Assembly (NCBI GenBank): GCA_038534135.1
Contig: JBCAXJ010000019.1
Span: forward strand, 1-64,000
Reading direction: 5' to 3'
From: Thermohalobaculum sp038534135
GTDB lineage: Bacteria > Pseudomonadota > Alphaproteobacteria > Rhodobacterales > Rhodobacteraceae
DNA: 64,000 bases
Below are positions 1 through 7,650 of this stretch, piece after piece. Position numbers and translations under genes: made by a program. The notes under the pieces were generated by a model. That model was not told the origin of the DNA, searched no databases, and worked only from the letters and a program-made list of their open reading frames with translations. Within the stretch, counting starts at the first letter, position 1. Each line of letters starts with the position of its first letter.

Positions 1-1
1 C

Positions 2-82
2 GATCACAGCAATCCAAGGCTCGACGAACTGCTGCCATGGAAATGGGCAGAAGAACAAAATCAGAAAATCAAGGCGGCGTAG
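2..82 (+). CDS. IS66-family transposase, C-terminal tail (partial)
   Basis: The frame is open from the window edge and ends at TAG (80-82). It encodes 26 residues containing NPRLDELLPWKW, which matches the conserved C-terminal block of IS66-family TnpC (commonly an RLDELLPWNW-type motif). The rest of the transposase lies to the left of the window. Just downstream, GATCGGCCGGTTAC (82-95) resembles an IS66 terminal inverted repeat read outward, but the other end is not available for comparison. What is seen is the motif and the stop; the family assignment rests on that motif alone. No cargo genes of the element are visible. Confidence 0.7.
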   Translation, partial: DHSNPRLDELLPWKWAEEQNQKIKAA

Positions 83-158
83 ATCGGCCGGTTACGTTTA
101 GGGTGATGTTCAGATGGATAAGATGCGGCCTGACAGGGGTGTATTGACTCCCGGTTAA

Positions 159-959
159 CTACTTACCGCTCCAGTCCGGCAACCGCCGCTCATGTGTCGC
201 GGCAACCCCTTCCTTGAAGTCCAGGGTTTTGCGGAGCCAAGTCTGTTCGTATAGCTCGTGATCCGTTTGCGCTTTCACCGCCGCCGCCAAACCGTCTCGC
301 AGCGTGTCGCGGGTCGAAGTAAGGCCAAGTGGCGAGTTCGCGGCGATCTCCCGCGCCAAATCCCACGCATCGTGACGCACAGCGTCAAGCGTCGACATCT
401 GATCGATCAAGCCCATGGTGAAGGCCTCATCGCCTCTAATCCGGCGCGAGGTCAGAAACATCAGCGCAGCCTTTTGGTGACCGATGGCACGTGGGAGCGT
501 ATGGGTCAGGCCGAAGCCGGGGTGAAATCCCAGGCGCGTGAAGTTCGCGGCAAAGCGGCTTTCGGGACATCCAACGCGAAAATCGGCCGACATGGCCAGA
601 CCGAGCCCACCCCCGATGGCAGCCCCCTGCACGGCGGCGACGACCGGTGTCTTTGCGGCGAAAACCCTGACGGCTTCGATATAGAGGTGATCGATGCCGA
701 CCCGATTGACCGAGCCTTCAACCGAGCCATCGTCCTGTACGTTTGACCCATCGCCGAAATTGGCGCCGGCGCAGAACGACTTGCCGTCCGAGCAAAGCAC
801 GATCGCCCGCACCGAGGGATCCTCGTCGATCTTCTCGTACGTATCAGCGATCTGGCGGATCAGCGCGAAGTCGAAAAAGTTGTGCGGCGGGCGCTGGATC
901 TCGACGGTGGCGACGAAATCGCGGATCTCGACGGTCAATTCCGGGGCGTCGTATGTCAT
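159..959 (-). CDS. Enoyl-CoA hydratase/isomerase (crotonase) family protein
   Basis: 266 residues. The ATG at 959 is preceded by AGGAG (rightmost part of the 960-972 spacer), which favours it over an in-frame start 32 codons upstream. The crotonase oxyanion-hole motifs are present: SFCAGANF (with KSFCAGAN) and AAIGGGLGLAMSAD. The two acid residues used by classical enoyl-CoA hydratase (Glu144 and Glu164 in the rat enzyme) seem to be replaced: by an aromatic residue in FAANFTRLG and by Leu in the helix after LPRAIG. It is therefore probably a crotonase of another reaction type (isomerase, hydrolase or lyase). It lies downstream of two acyl-CoA dehydrogenase genes on the same strand and probably acts in the same CoA-ester pathway. 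The substrate is unknown. Confidence 0.88.
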   Translation of the reverse strand: MTYDAPELTVEIRDFVATVEIQRPPHNFFDFALIRQIADTYEKIDEDPSVRAIVLCSDGKSFCAGANFGDGSNVQDDGSVEGSVNRVGIDHLYIEAVRVFAAKTPVVAAVQGAAIGGGLGLAMSADFRVGCPESRFAANFTRLGFHPGFGLTHTLPRAIGHQKAALMFLTSRRIRGDEAFTMGLIDQMSTLDAVRHDAWDLAREIAANSPLGLTSTRDTLRDGLAAAVKAQTDHELYEQTWLRKTLDFKEGVAATHERRLPDWSGK

Positions 960-984
960 GGATGTCTCCTGTCTTGGATCGTTC

Positions 985-1037
985 GCAAGCCCGCCTCCGA
1001 GCGCGGGTGGGCGGGTGGAGGGAGGAGGCGGGCTTGC
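985..1037. repeat. Palindromic intergenic repeat, copy 1
   Basis: Arms 985-998 (GCAAGCCCGCCTCC) and 1024-1037 are perfect 14-bp inverted repeats around a GC-rich loop containing GGGTGGGCGGGTGG. The same arm and loop motifs return at 7590-7632 and 15991-16059. It lies between two genes of one leftward operon, so it could act as a processing or attenuation hairpin. Confidence 0.75.
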
Positions 1038-1083
1038 CCGAATTCGGCCGCCCAAGCCTCATCTCGGAAATCTCTTGCCGGCC

Positions 1084-2244
1084 TCAGCGCATGCCCAGTC
1101 CTCGGGCGATGATGCCGCGCAGAATCTCGGTCGTACCGCCCTGAATTGTGAACTTCGGCGCACAAAGCGACGCGAATTCGATCAGGTCGTCAAAATCCTG
1201 CTCGTTCGACGGGTCCGGCTTGGCAAACGCACCGAGCGTCCGCGCCTGAGCGGGCAGTGCCTGTTCCCAGACCGTCCCGAGGTCCTTGACGATCGAACTT
1301 TCGAGAACCGGTTCCTTGCCTTCGTGCAACATCCCCGCCACCGATACCGACATGCGCCTGAGCGTATGGAGTTGCGCGACCAGACGGCCAAGCCCTTCGG
1401 CGCCGCGCGCATCCGGTTGTTCGCCGAGCTCCTTGGTCAGCGCTGTCAGGACGTAGAAGGTTTCGAGAAAACGCTCCGGCCCGGAGCGTTCATACGCCAA
1501 TTCGGCCGTCGCCTGTTTCCAGGCGCCATCGACTTCGCCCAGCACGTGATCTGCCGGGATCATGACATCCTCGAACAGCACCTCGTTGAAATCCGACATG
1601 CCGGGCATGGCAGAGATCGGATTGATCGAGACGCCGGGTGTGTCCATCTTCACGAGAAACTGCGTCAGTCCGTGGCGCCGGTTCTCCTTGGTCGGCGGCG
1701 ACGTTCGAAGCAGTGCGATCATATAATCCGCGCGGTGCGCATTCGATGTCCAGATCTTGCGGCCATTGACCCGGTACTGATCGCCCTCCAGCTCTGCCTT
1801 GACGGATGCGGCGAACAGGTCCGAACCCGAGTTCGGCTCCGACATGCCGATGGCGAAGCACAACTCGCCGCGCGTGATCGCGGGCAAGATCTCTTCCTTC
1901 ATCTCGTCGGTGCCGTACTTGATGATCACCGGGCCTGATTGGCGATCCGCCACGAAATGGCACCATGTTGGTGCCGTGACCGTCCGCATCTCTTCCGTGA
2001 CGATGTAGCGATCGAGATGCGTCATCTCGCGACCGCCGAACTGCTTGGGCCAGGTCATGCCGATCCAGCCCTTGGCGCCGACTCGCTTCGAGAACTCGCG
2101 GTCGAACGAGTCCTGCTTCAGGCCAAGCGCGGGCGAGAACGTCCCGCGCGAAATTTCGTCGGCCAGGAAAGCGCGAACATCGGCGCGAAGCTCCTCGGTC
2201 TCGGGCGGCAAGCGCTTCTGTTCGAACTTGATCGCGGTCTGCAT
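1084..2244 (-). CDS. Acyl-CoA dehydrogenase (FadE-type, subunit A of a pair)
   Basis: 386 residues, the normal length for the family. The ATG at 2244 follows an AGGAGG ribosome-binding site. It is an FAD-dependent alpha,beta-dehydrogenase of acyl-CoA thioesters. Family features seen include the substrate/FAD block FAIGMSEPNSGSD around residue 130, NGRKIWTSNAHRADYM, and the C-terminal QGGTTEILRGIIARG block. It starts 10 bp after the stop of a second, shorter acyl-CoA dehydrogenase (2255-3298). Such adjacent pairs often form alpha2beta2 heterotetramers in steroid and cyclic-acid catabolism. The pairing is inferred from gene order; the acyl substrate cannot be read from sequence. Confidence 0.93.
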   Translation of the reverse strand: MQTAIKFEQKRLPPETEELRADVRAFLADEISRGTFSPALGLKQDSFDREFSKRVGAKGWIGMTWPKQFGGREMTHLDRYIVTEEMRTVTAPTWCHFVADRQSGPVIIKYGTDEMKEEILPAITRGELCFAIGMSEPNSGSDLFAASVKAELEGDQYRVNGRKIWTSNAHRADYMIALLRTSPPTKENRRHGLTQFLVKMDTPGVSINPISAMPGMSDFNEVLFEDVMIPADHVLGEVDGAWKQATAELAYERSGPERFLETFYVLTALTKELGEQPDARGAEGLGRLVAQLHTLRRMSVSVAGMLHEGKEPVLESSIVKDLGTVWEQALPAQARTLGAFAKPDPSNEQDFDDLIEFASLCAPKFTIQGGTTEILRGIIARGLGMR

Positions 2245-2254
2245 CGGGATCCTC

Positions 2255-3298
2255 CTAGCGGGTCGTGATCATCGGCCATATGCTCTCGGCGCCGCCGCTG
2301 GCCACATGATTGCCCAGCCTTACCGCCCAGTGGGATTCTGACCCGAAATCGTCACGCCACCCCATCATGCGCCGGGAATAGCGTTGCAAGGTATAGTCTT
2401 GCGTCCAGCCGATGGCGCCGTGCGCCTGGTGGGCGATGGCGGTTCCGGTCTCGACCGCTTCGCCGACGCGGATCTTGGCCGCGGCGACTTCGAGAAGACT
2501 GGCGTCCGAGCCCAGCGGCTCGGTCGTCACCGTGTCCGCGGCAGAGCCCGACGCGGTCAAAGCGGCTGCGATCTCTCCGGCCAGTTTCGCCAGGTTCTGC
2601 TGCACGGCCTGGAACTTGCCGATCTTGCGTCCGAATGCTTCGCGTTCGCCGGTATAGTCGGTCGTCAGGGCAAGGGTCGACTCCAGCGCACCGGTCATCT
2701 GACAGGCGCGCGCGACCGCGCCGATCATCTCGACCCCGGCACTGCCGCCCGACAGGTGCGCAATCTGTTCGGGCGCAGCGGCGTCGAAGCGCAGATCGGC
2801 TCGCTCGCCACCCATATCCGTGTCTCGTGGGGTCATCACCGCCGCATCGGGCGACAGCACGGCGAGTTGAGATCCCTCGATCACGACAATGGCAGCGGCA
2901 TCGGCTGTATGGGGCACAGAGCGCAACGTGCCGGTGACAACACCGTCCTTGATCGCCACTGCGTCGCGAGCGCGCATCATCCCCAAGGTCAATGGACCTT
3001 CGGGCACGTTGAGCCCCGCTTCGGCCAGCGCCCAGCCCGCGACCAACGTCTCTGCGATTGCAACGGGCGCCGCGTAATGGCCCGAGACCCGGAGGATCTC
3101 GAAACCCGCGTCCAGCGAGATCCCGGCACCGTCCTTGTCCTCGGGCACCCAAGCGCGCGTCAGCCCGGCGTCTTCCAGCGCCTGCCATAACGGCGCCTTC
3201 CAGGCATCGGTCTTCGCGGCGTTCAACGTTTGGGGATCCGCGAGATCGGCGAAGATCCGGCCGGTCGCCTCGGCAATCATGTCAGTCTCGTCGCTCAC
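2255..3298 (-). CDS. Acyl-CoA dehydrogenase (shorter partner subunit)
   Basis: 347 residues. The start is GTG at 3298, with GGGAGGA upstream. The C-terminal half carries typical acyl-CoA dehydrogenase sequence (AHQAHGAIGWTQDYTLQRYS, then MMGWRDDFGSES). The N-terminal half is more diverged and alanine-rich, and lacks the SEPxxGSD substrate block seen in the neighbour. That suggests a beta-type subunit that helps form the FAD site of a heteromeric enzyme together with the 1084-2244 product. First gene of the leftward operon; it diverges from the MFS gene at 3396. Confidence 0.9.
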   Translation of the reverse strand: MSDETDMIAEATGRIFADLADPQTLNAAKTDAWKAPLWQALEDAGLTRAWVPEDKDGAGISLDAGFEILRVSGHYAAPVAIAETLVAGWALAEAGLNVPEGPLTLGMMRARDAVAIKDGVVTGTLRSVPHTADAAAIVVIEGSQLAVLSPDAAVMTPRDTDMGGERADLRFDAAAPEQIAHLSGGSAGVEMIGAVARACQMTGALESTLALTTDYTGEREAFGRKIGKFQAVQQNLAKLAGEIAAALTASGSAADTVTTEPLGSDASLLEVAAAKIRVGEAVETGTAIAHQAHGAIGWTQDYTLQRYSRRMMGWRDDFGSESHWAVRLGNHVASGGAESIWPMITTR

Positions 3299-3395
3299 GC
3301 AGTCCTCCCGGTTGGTCCGGTTGAGCTAGCCAAATTGGCGGAGGGGCTCAAGCCGTGCTACCGGTGCGGCCTACGACGATCAGAAGGACGATGCC

Positions 3396-4577
3396 GTGCA
3401 GCGGTCGCTAACCCTCGCCATCCTGCCGCTGGCGGCCTACGAGACGCTGATCTGGGCGGCACTGTTCTACGCGTTTCCAGCACTCTTGCCGGTCTGGGAG
3501 GCCGATCTGGGTTGGAGCCGGGGCGAGATTTCGGGCGCGCTGACCGCATCGATGATCGTCACGGCGCTGATGTCCCTGAGAATGGGTACGCTGATCGACC
3601 GCGGTCATGCCCGGAAGATGCTGCTCGGGGCGACGGTGCTTGGGGCCGTCTGTCTGGTCGCGTTGTCTCAGGTGCAAGCCTTGTGGCAGTTCTGGGCGGT
3701 GTGGATCGTGATCGGCCTGGTGAATGCGTGCGTTCTCTATGAAGCCTGTTTCGCGATCATCACGGTCACGGTCGGATCGCGCGCCAAACAGGCGATCACG
3801 GTGGTCACGCTGATGGCGGGCTTTGCGGGCACCGTTTCTTTCCCAGCCTTTCACCTGCTCACCGAGGCATACGGTTGGCGCGGTGCCGTGCTCACCTTTG
3901 CCGGGATCGTGGTTGTTGCGTGCCTGCCTCTCGCCGCGATCGGACTGGGGCGGATCGAGCGCTTTCGCGAGACGGTCGAGACTGTGGACGGGAGGAAGAC
4001 GCTGACCCGTCGCGCGATCCTGGCGCGACCGGCGTTTTGGTGGATCGCAATCGGTTTCTCGGCGATCGGTTTGGTGCATGGCATGGTGATCAGCCACATC
4101 CGGACGATTCTGGCCGACGCGGGCTTAGCGCTCGCGATGACCGTTGTCGTGGCCAGCATGATCGGCCCGATGCAGGTGCTGGGCCGCCTGATCATGGTCT
4201 CGGTGCAGCGCTGGGTCGACACGTTTGGCGCGGCACTTGGAGCATTCGTGGGCGTCCTGCTGGGCGTCACGGCTCTGATCAGCAGCGATATGATCCCGAT
4301 CCTGGCGTTCGCCTTCGTGGTTCCCTACGGTGCGGCCTACGGCGTCTTCTCAATCGTGCGGCCCGTGCTGGCTGCCCAGTTTCTGGGGCGTGAGGGCTTT
4401 GGGACAATCGCCGGAATGCTGGCCCTGCCCTATGTTCTGGCGGGCGCTGTGGGACCAATGCTGGCCGCCTGGTTGTGGGGATTGGCAGGCTACGATCTCG
4501 TGCTGGGCCTGTCGCTGGGGCTGACCGGTTTCGCGCTGTTCGCGCTGACATCTGCGCGGCGCGCTTCGCTGGCCTAA
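3396..4577 (+). CDS. MFS transporter
   Basis: 393 residues with about twelve hydrophobic segments, a typical major-facilitator length. The start is GTG at 3396 after AGAAGGA; an ATG at 3391 is out of frame. The loop between the second and third segments reads RMGTLIDRGHARKM, a variant of the MFS DRxGRR signature. It probably moves an organic acid or drug-like compound across the inner membrane. Because it diverges from the acyl-CoA dehydrogenase operon and is followed by a dioxygenase, uptake of the pathway substrate is plausible but inferred. It ends 14 bp from the convergent dioxygenase gene. Confidence 0.9.
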   Translation: MQRSLTLAILPLAAYETLIWAALFYAFPALLPVWEADLGWSRGEISGALTASMIVTALMSLRMGTLIDRGHARKMLLGATVLGAVCLVALSQVQALWQFWAVWIVIGLVNACVLYEACFAIITVTVGSRAKQAITVVTLMAGFAGTVSFPAFHLLTEAYGWRGAVLTFAGIVVVACLPLAAIGLGRIERFRETVETVDGRKTLTRRAILARPAFWWIAIGFSAIGLVHGMVISHIRTILADAGLALAMTVVVASMIGPMQVLGRLIMVSVQRWVDTFGAALGAFVGVLLGVTALISSDMIPILAFAFVVPYGAAYGVFSIVRPVLAAQFLGREGFGTIAGMLALPYVLAGAVGPMLAAWLWGLAGYDLVLGLSLGLTGFALFALTSARRASLA

Positions 4578-4591
4578 GCTGAGCGGGCCGT

Positions 4592-5440
4592 TCAAACAGG
4601 CGGGTCGCCAGCGAGCGTGATGCGCCACATCTCGCGCCGGTGACCGTCGTAATCGTTGATCGCGCAGTGCTGAGAGCTGCGATTGTCCCAGATCACCAGA
4701 GTGCCGGGCGCCCAGCGCACCCGTGCCGTGAACTCCAGGCGGATCTGGTGCTGGAACAGAAACTCGAGGATCGGGGCGCTTTCGGCGTCGGTCATACCCT
4801 CGAACCCTACTGTGTGAGATGGATTGACGTACAACGCGCGCCGCCCGGTCTCCGGATGGCGCCTGACCACCGGATGAACTGCCGTCATCACATCCGCGCG
4901 GCCCGTTCCCTGCATTGTGCCCGTCGCCAGATGCGTGCCGCGCAGCGCCGCGGCGTTCTTGCCAGAACTTGAGACGCCGTTGAAACCCGTCAGGATCTTC
5001 TGCATCGGCGCGGAGAGTGCCTCGAACGCCCGGTACTGACAGGCAAAGACCGTGTCGCCTCCCGCCTCGGGCGTCTCGCGGCAGTAGAGCATCGTCGCCT
5101 TGGGCGGCTCGAGCTTGTAAGTTGTGTCCGAGTGCCACATGCCGCCGAAGTTCGAGGTCTGATGCGGCTCCTTGATGATCACCGTGATCTCTGGGTGGTC
5201 TAAGACCCCTTCGGCGAACGGATAGGCCACGGGGCTGCCGAACTGCCTGGCGATCTGGAGATAGGTGGCCGCGTTCAGGGTCTGGTCGCGAAACACAAGG
5301 ACCTGATGTTCCAGAAACGCTTTACGCAGGTCCGTGAAGCCAGCATCTGACTGCGTGGCAAGGTCGATCCCTGTGACCTCGGCACCCAAGGCACCTGCCA
5401 ATGGTCGCACTCCGGATGCCATCTCGCTCATCCCATCCAT
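4592..5440 (-). CDS. TauD/TfdA-family 2-oxoglutarate-dependent dioxygenase
   Basis: 282 residues. Iron and 2-oxoglutarate-dependent oxygenase of the taurine/2,4-D dioxygenase family. The facial triad is visible: HSDTTYK (His and Asp) and the distal His in QHCAINDY, followed by the Arg of REMWRITL that would bind 2-oxoglutarate. ATG at 5440 is chosen because AAAGGG lies 7 bases upstream; an ATG at 5446 would sit directly against that site. TauD-family members oxidise sulfonates, aryloxyalkanoates or carnitine-like compounds; the substrate here is unknown. It is divergent from the CoA-transferase at 5542, so the two may share regulation. Confidence 0.9.
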   Translation of the reverse strand: MDGMSEMASGVRPLAGALGAEVTGIDLATQSDAGFTDLRKAFLEHQVLVFRDQTLNAATYLQIARQFGSPVAYPFAEGVLDHPEITVIIKEPHQTSNFGGMWHSDTTYKLEPPKATMLYCRETPEAGGDTVFACQYRAFEALSAPMQKILTGFNGVSSSGKNAAALRGTHLATGTMQGTGRADVMTAVHPVVRRHPETGRRALYVNPSHTVGFEGMTDAESAPILEFLFQHQIRLEFTARVRWAPGTLVIWDNRSSQHCAINDYDGHRREMWRITLAGDPPV

Positions 5441-5541
5441 GATCATGCCCTTTCAGCCTGCCCTTGAACCGGGTCTTGTGCCGGTTAGGATAGTACGGGC
5501 GCCACCGCGAGACCATCGACGGTGCGATCAGGGAGAAGATC

Positions 5542-6735
5542 ATGCCGCACAAACCTGCGTCGACGGCGCTGGATCACATCCGGGTGCTCGATCTTACGCG
5601 CGTGCGGTCGGGTCCGACCTGTGTGAGGCAGCTGGCCGATTGGGGCGCCGACGCATTGAAGATCGAGATGCCCGAAGCGCTCGAGGCAGATGGCGCGCTC
5701 GGCGCGGGTCGTGCAACATCGGATTTTCAGAACCTTCACCGCAACAAACGCGGCCTGACGCTGAACCTGAAAGACCCAGACGGCAAGGCGGTCTTTCTGA
5801 AACTGGTCGAGACGGCGGATGTGGTGGTCGAGAACTTTCGGCCCGATGTGAAGACACGCCTGGGACTGGATTACGAAGCGTTGTCGGCAGTGAATCCGCG
5901 CATCATTCTGGCCAGCATTTCCGGTTTCGGGCAGGACGGGCCCTATGCGACGCGGCCGGGCTTCGACCAGATCGCGCAGGGCATGGGCGGGCTGATGTCG
6001 ATCACGGGCGCGCCCGGCAAGGGACCGATGCGGGTCGGCATTCCCGTGGCGGATTTGACGGCCGGGCACTTCACGGCGCAGGCAATTCTGATTGCGCTGA
6101 TCGAGCGTGACAAATCGGGCCTGGGCCAGTGGGTCCAGTCCTCGCTCTTGCAGGCGCAGATCGCGATGCTGGATTTCCAGGCCTCGCGCTGGCTGATGGC
6201 GGGAGAGGTCGCGCCGCAGACCGGGAACGAGCATCCAACGACGGTGCCGACCAATCTCTACCCCTGTTCAGACGGTGCCGTGAACATTGCCGTGTCGGGC
6301 GATGTGATCTGGCGGCGCTTGTGCGATGCACTGGGCAAGCCCGAATGGGATGACGACCCGGATTTTGCCGGGGCCGCAAAGCGCAAGGAGAACCGCGACC
6401 GGCTGAACGCTGAAATCGCTGCGGTGACAGAAACGATGACCATGGCAGACGTTGTCGAGACATTGCTTGCCAAGGGCGTGCCGACGGGACAGGCTTACCA
6501 GATCGACGAGGTCTTCGCGGATCCGCAAGTGCAGCACCTGGGGATGGCGGCGGATATCGAAACCCTACCCTTCGGCAAGACGCAGATGGTGGCGCAACCA
6601 ATCCGAATGTCGCGGACGAACACATCGATGGCAGCGCATCCGCCGGATCGGGGGGAACACACCGACGAGGTTCTGGCGGAGGTTGGATATGATGCAGACG
6701 CCATTGCCGACTTGCGCAACCGCAACGTTATCTGA
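5542..6735 (+). CDS. CoA-transferase family III (CaiB/BaiF) protein
   Basis: 397 residues, typical length. ATG at 5542 follows AGGGAGAAG. It is expected to transfer CoA between an acyl-CoA donor and a free carboxylic acid. Family landmarks are the N-terminal LDHIRVLDLTRVRSGP, the glycine-rich FGQDGPYATRPGFDQ, and the probable catalytic Asp in PVADLTAGHF. It begins a rightward set with a crotonase, a molybdenum hydroxylase and a NIPSNAP protein, and probably performs the activation step of this catabolic island. Confidence 0.93.
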   Translation: MPHKPASTALDHIRVLDLTRVRSGPTCVRQLADWGADALKIEMPEALEADGALGAGRATSDFQNLHRNKRGLTLNLKDPDGKAVFLKLVETADVVVENFRPDVKTRLGLDYEALSAVNPRIILASISGFGQDGPYATRPGFDQIAQGMGGLMSITGAPGKGPMRVGIPVADLTAGHFTAQAILIALIERDKSGLGQWVQSSLLQAQIAMLDFQASRWLMAGEVAPQTGNEHPTTVPTNLYPCSDGAVNIAVSGDVIWRRLCDALGKPEWDDDPDFAGAAKRKENRDRLNAEIAAVTETMTMADVVETLLAKGVPTGQAYQIDEVFADPQVQHLGMAADIETLPFGKTQMVAQPIRMSRTNTSMAAHPPDRGEHTDEVLAEVGYDADAIADLRNRNVI

Positions 6736-6796
6736 GCGACGCCGCACCGTGCGTCACCTTCGCCGCACGGCGAGGGACGGAAGAGGATCGACCTGA

Positions 6797-7582
6797 ATGA
6801 CTGAGAAGATGCTCATGCGCCGCGACGGCGCGATCGGCCACATGATCTTCAACCAGCCCGAAAAGCGCAACGCCGTGTCGCTGGATATGTGGAAGCGCGC
6901 GCAGGAGATACTGGACGAATATCAGAGCGATTCGGAGATCCGCGTGGTCGTTCTGTCCGGCGCGGGTGGTAAGTCTTTCGTCTCTGGCGCCGATATCTCG
7001 GAGTTTGAGAAACAGCGCGGAACGGCAGAGGCACAGCTCCATTACAACACGCAGACCACCGAGGTTTATCAACGCATCGAGAACTTTCCGAAGCCGACGA
7101 TCGCGATGATCCAGGGGTTCTGCATTGGCGGCGGATTGAATCTGGCCTGTGCTTGCGATCTGAGGATCTGTTCGGACGATCTACAGATCGCTATGCCCGC
7201 CGCGAAGCTGGCTTTGGGCTATCCGTTCTCGGCGATCGAGCGGTTGCGGAACGTGGTGGGCATCGCCAATGCTCGGATGCTGATGTTCACAGCCGGGCGA
7301 TACGGCGCCGATGACGCCTATCGCATGGGGTTCGCACAGATGCTGGTCGCGCCCGAAGACCTGGACGGTGCAGTGAATGACCTCGCCGGGACGATCGCGG
7401 GGAACGCTCCTTTGACGGTTGCGGCCATGAAATTCATCTCGACACAGGTGCTTACGGATCCAGCCAACTGCGACCTCGATACATGCCAGTCCATGGTGGA
7501 CGCCTGCTTTGCATCTGAAGATTACAAGGAAGGCCGCACGGCGTTCCTGGAGAAACGCAAACCGGAATTCAAAGGCCGCTGA
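6797..7582 (+). CDS. Enoyl-CoA hydratase/isomerase (crotonase) family protein
   Basis: 261 residues. Oxyanion-hole segments KSFVSGADISEF and CIGGGLNLACACD are clear. As in the crotonase at 159-959, the two classical hydratase glutamates appear absent (IAMPAAKLALG in place of PExxxG, and Met in the following helix), so hydration of a simple enoyl-CoA should not be assumed. GGAAGAGG lies upstream of ATG 6797. It sits 61 bp after the CoA-transferase and is followed by a palindromic repeat before the next gene. Confidence 0.9.
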   Translation: MTEKMLMRRDGAIGHMIFNQPEKRNAVSLDMWKRAQEILDEYQSDSEIRVVVLSGAGGKSFVSGADISEFEKQRGTAEAQLHYNTQTTEVYQRIENFPKPTIAMIQGFCIGGGLNLACACDLRICSDDLQIAMPAAKLALGYPFSAIERLRNVVGIANARMLMFTAGRYGADDAYRMGFAQMLVAPEDLDGAVNDLAGTIAGNAPLTVAAMKFISTQVLTDPANCDLDTCQSMVDACFASEDYKEGRTAFLEKRKPEFKGR

Positions 7583-7589
7583 GGCGGCC

Positions 7590-7632
7590 TGCAAGCCCGC
7601 CACCTCCCCCACCCGGAGGTGCCGGGCTTGCA
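7590..7632. repeat. Palindromic intergenic repeat, copy 2
   Basis: Arms 7590-7607 and 7615-7632 pair at 17 of 18 positions (outer TGCAAGCCCG, inner CACCTCC) around CCCACCC. The outer arm is the same GCAAGCCCG as in copy 1 (985-1037). It lies between two co-directional genes. Confidence 0.8.
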
Positions 7633-7650
7633 AGTGCGAAAGGTCAGTCA

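Noticed and set aside
694..1938. 414-codon open frame on the plus strand
   Set aside because: Antisense to the crotonase and acyl-CoA dehydrogenase; Arg/His/Pro-rich without motifs.
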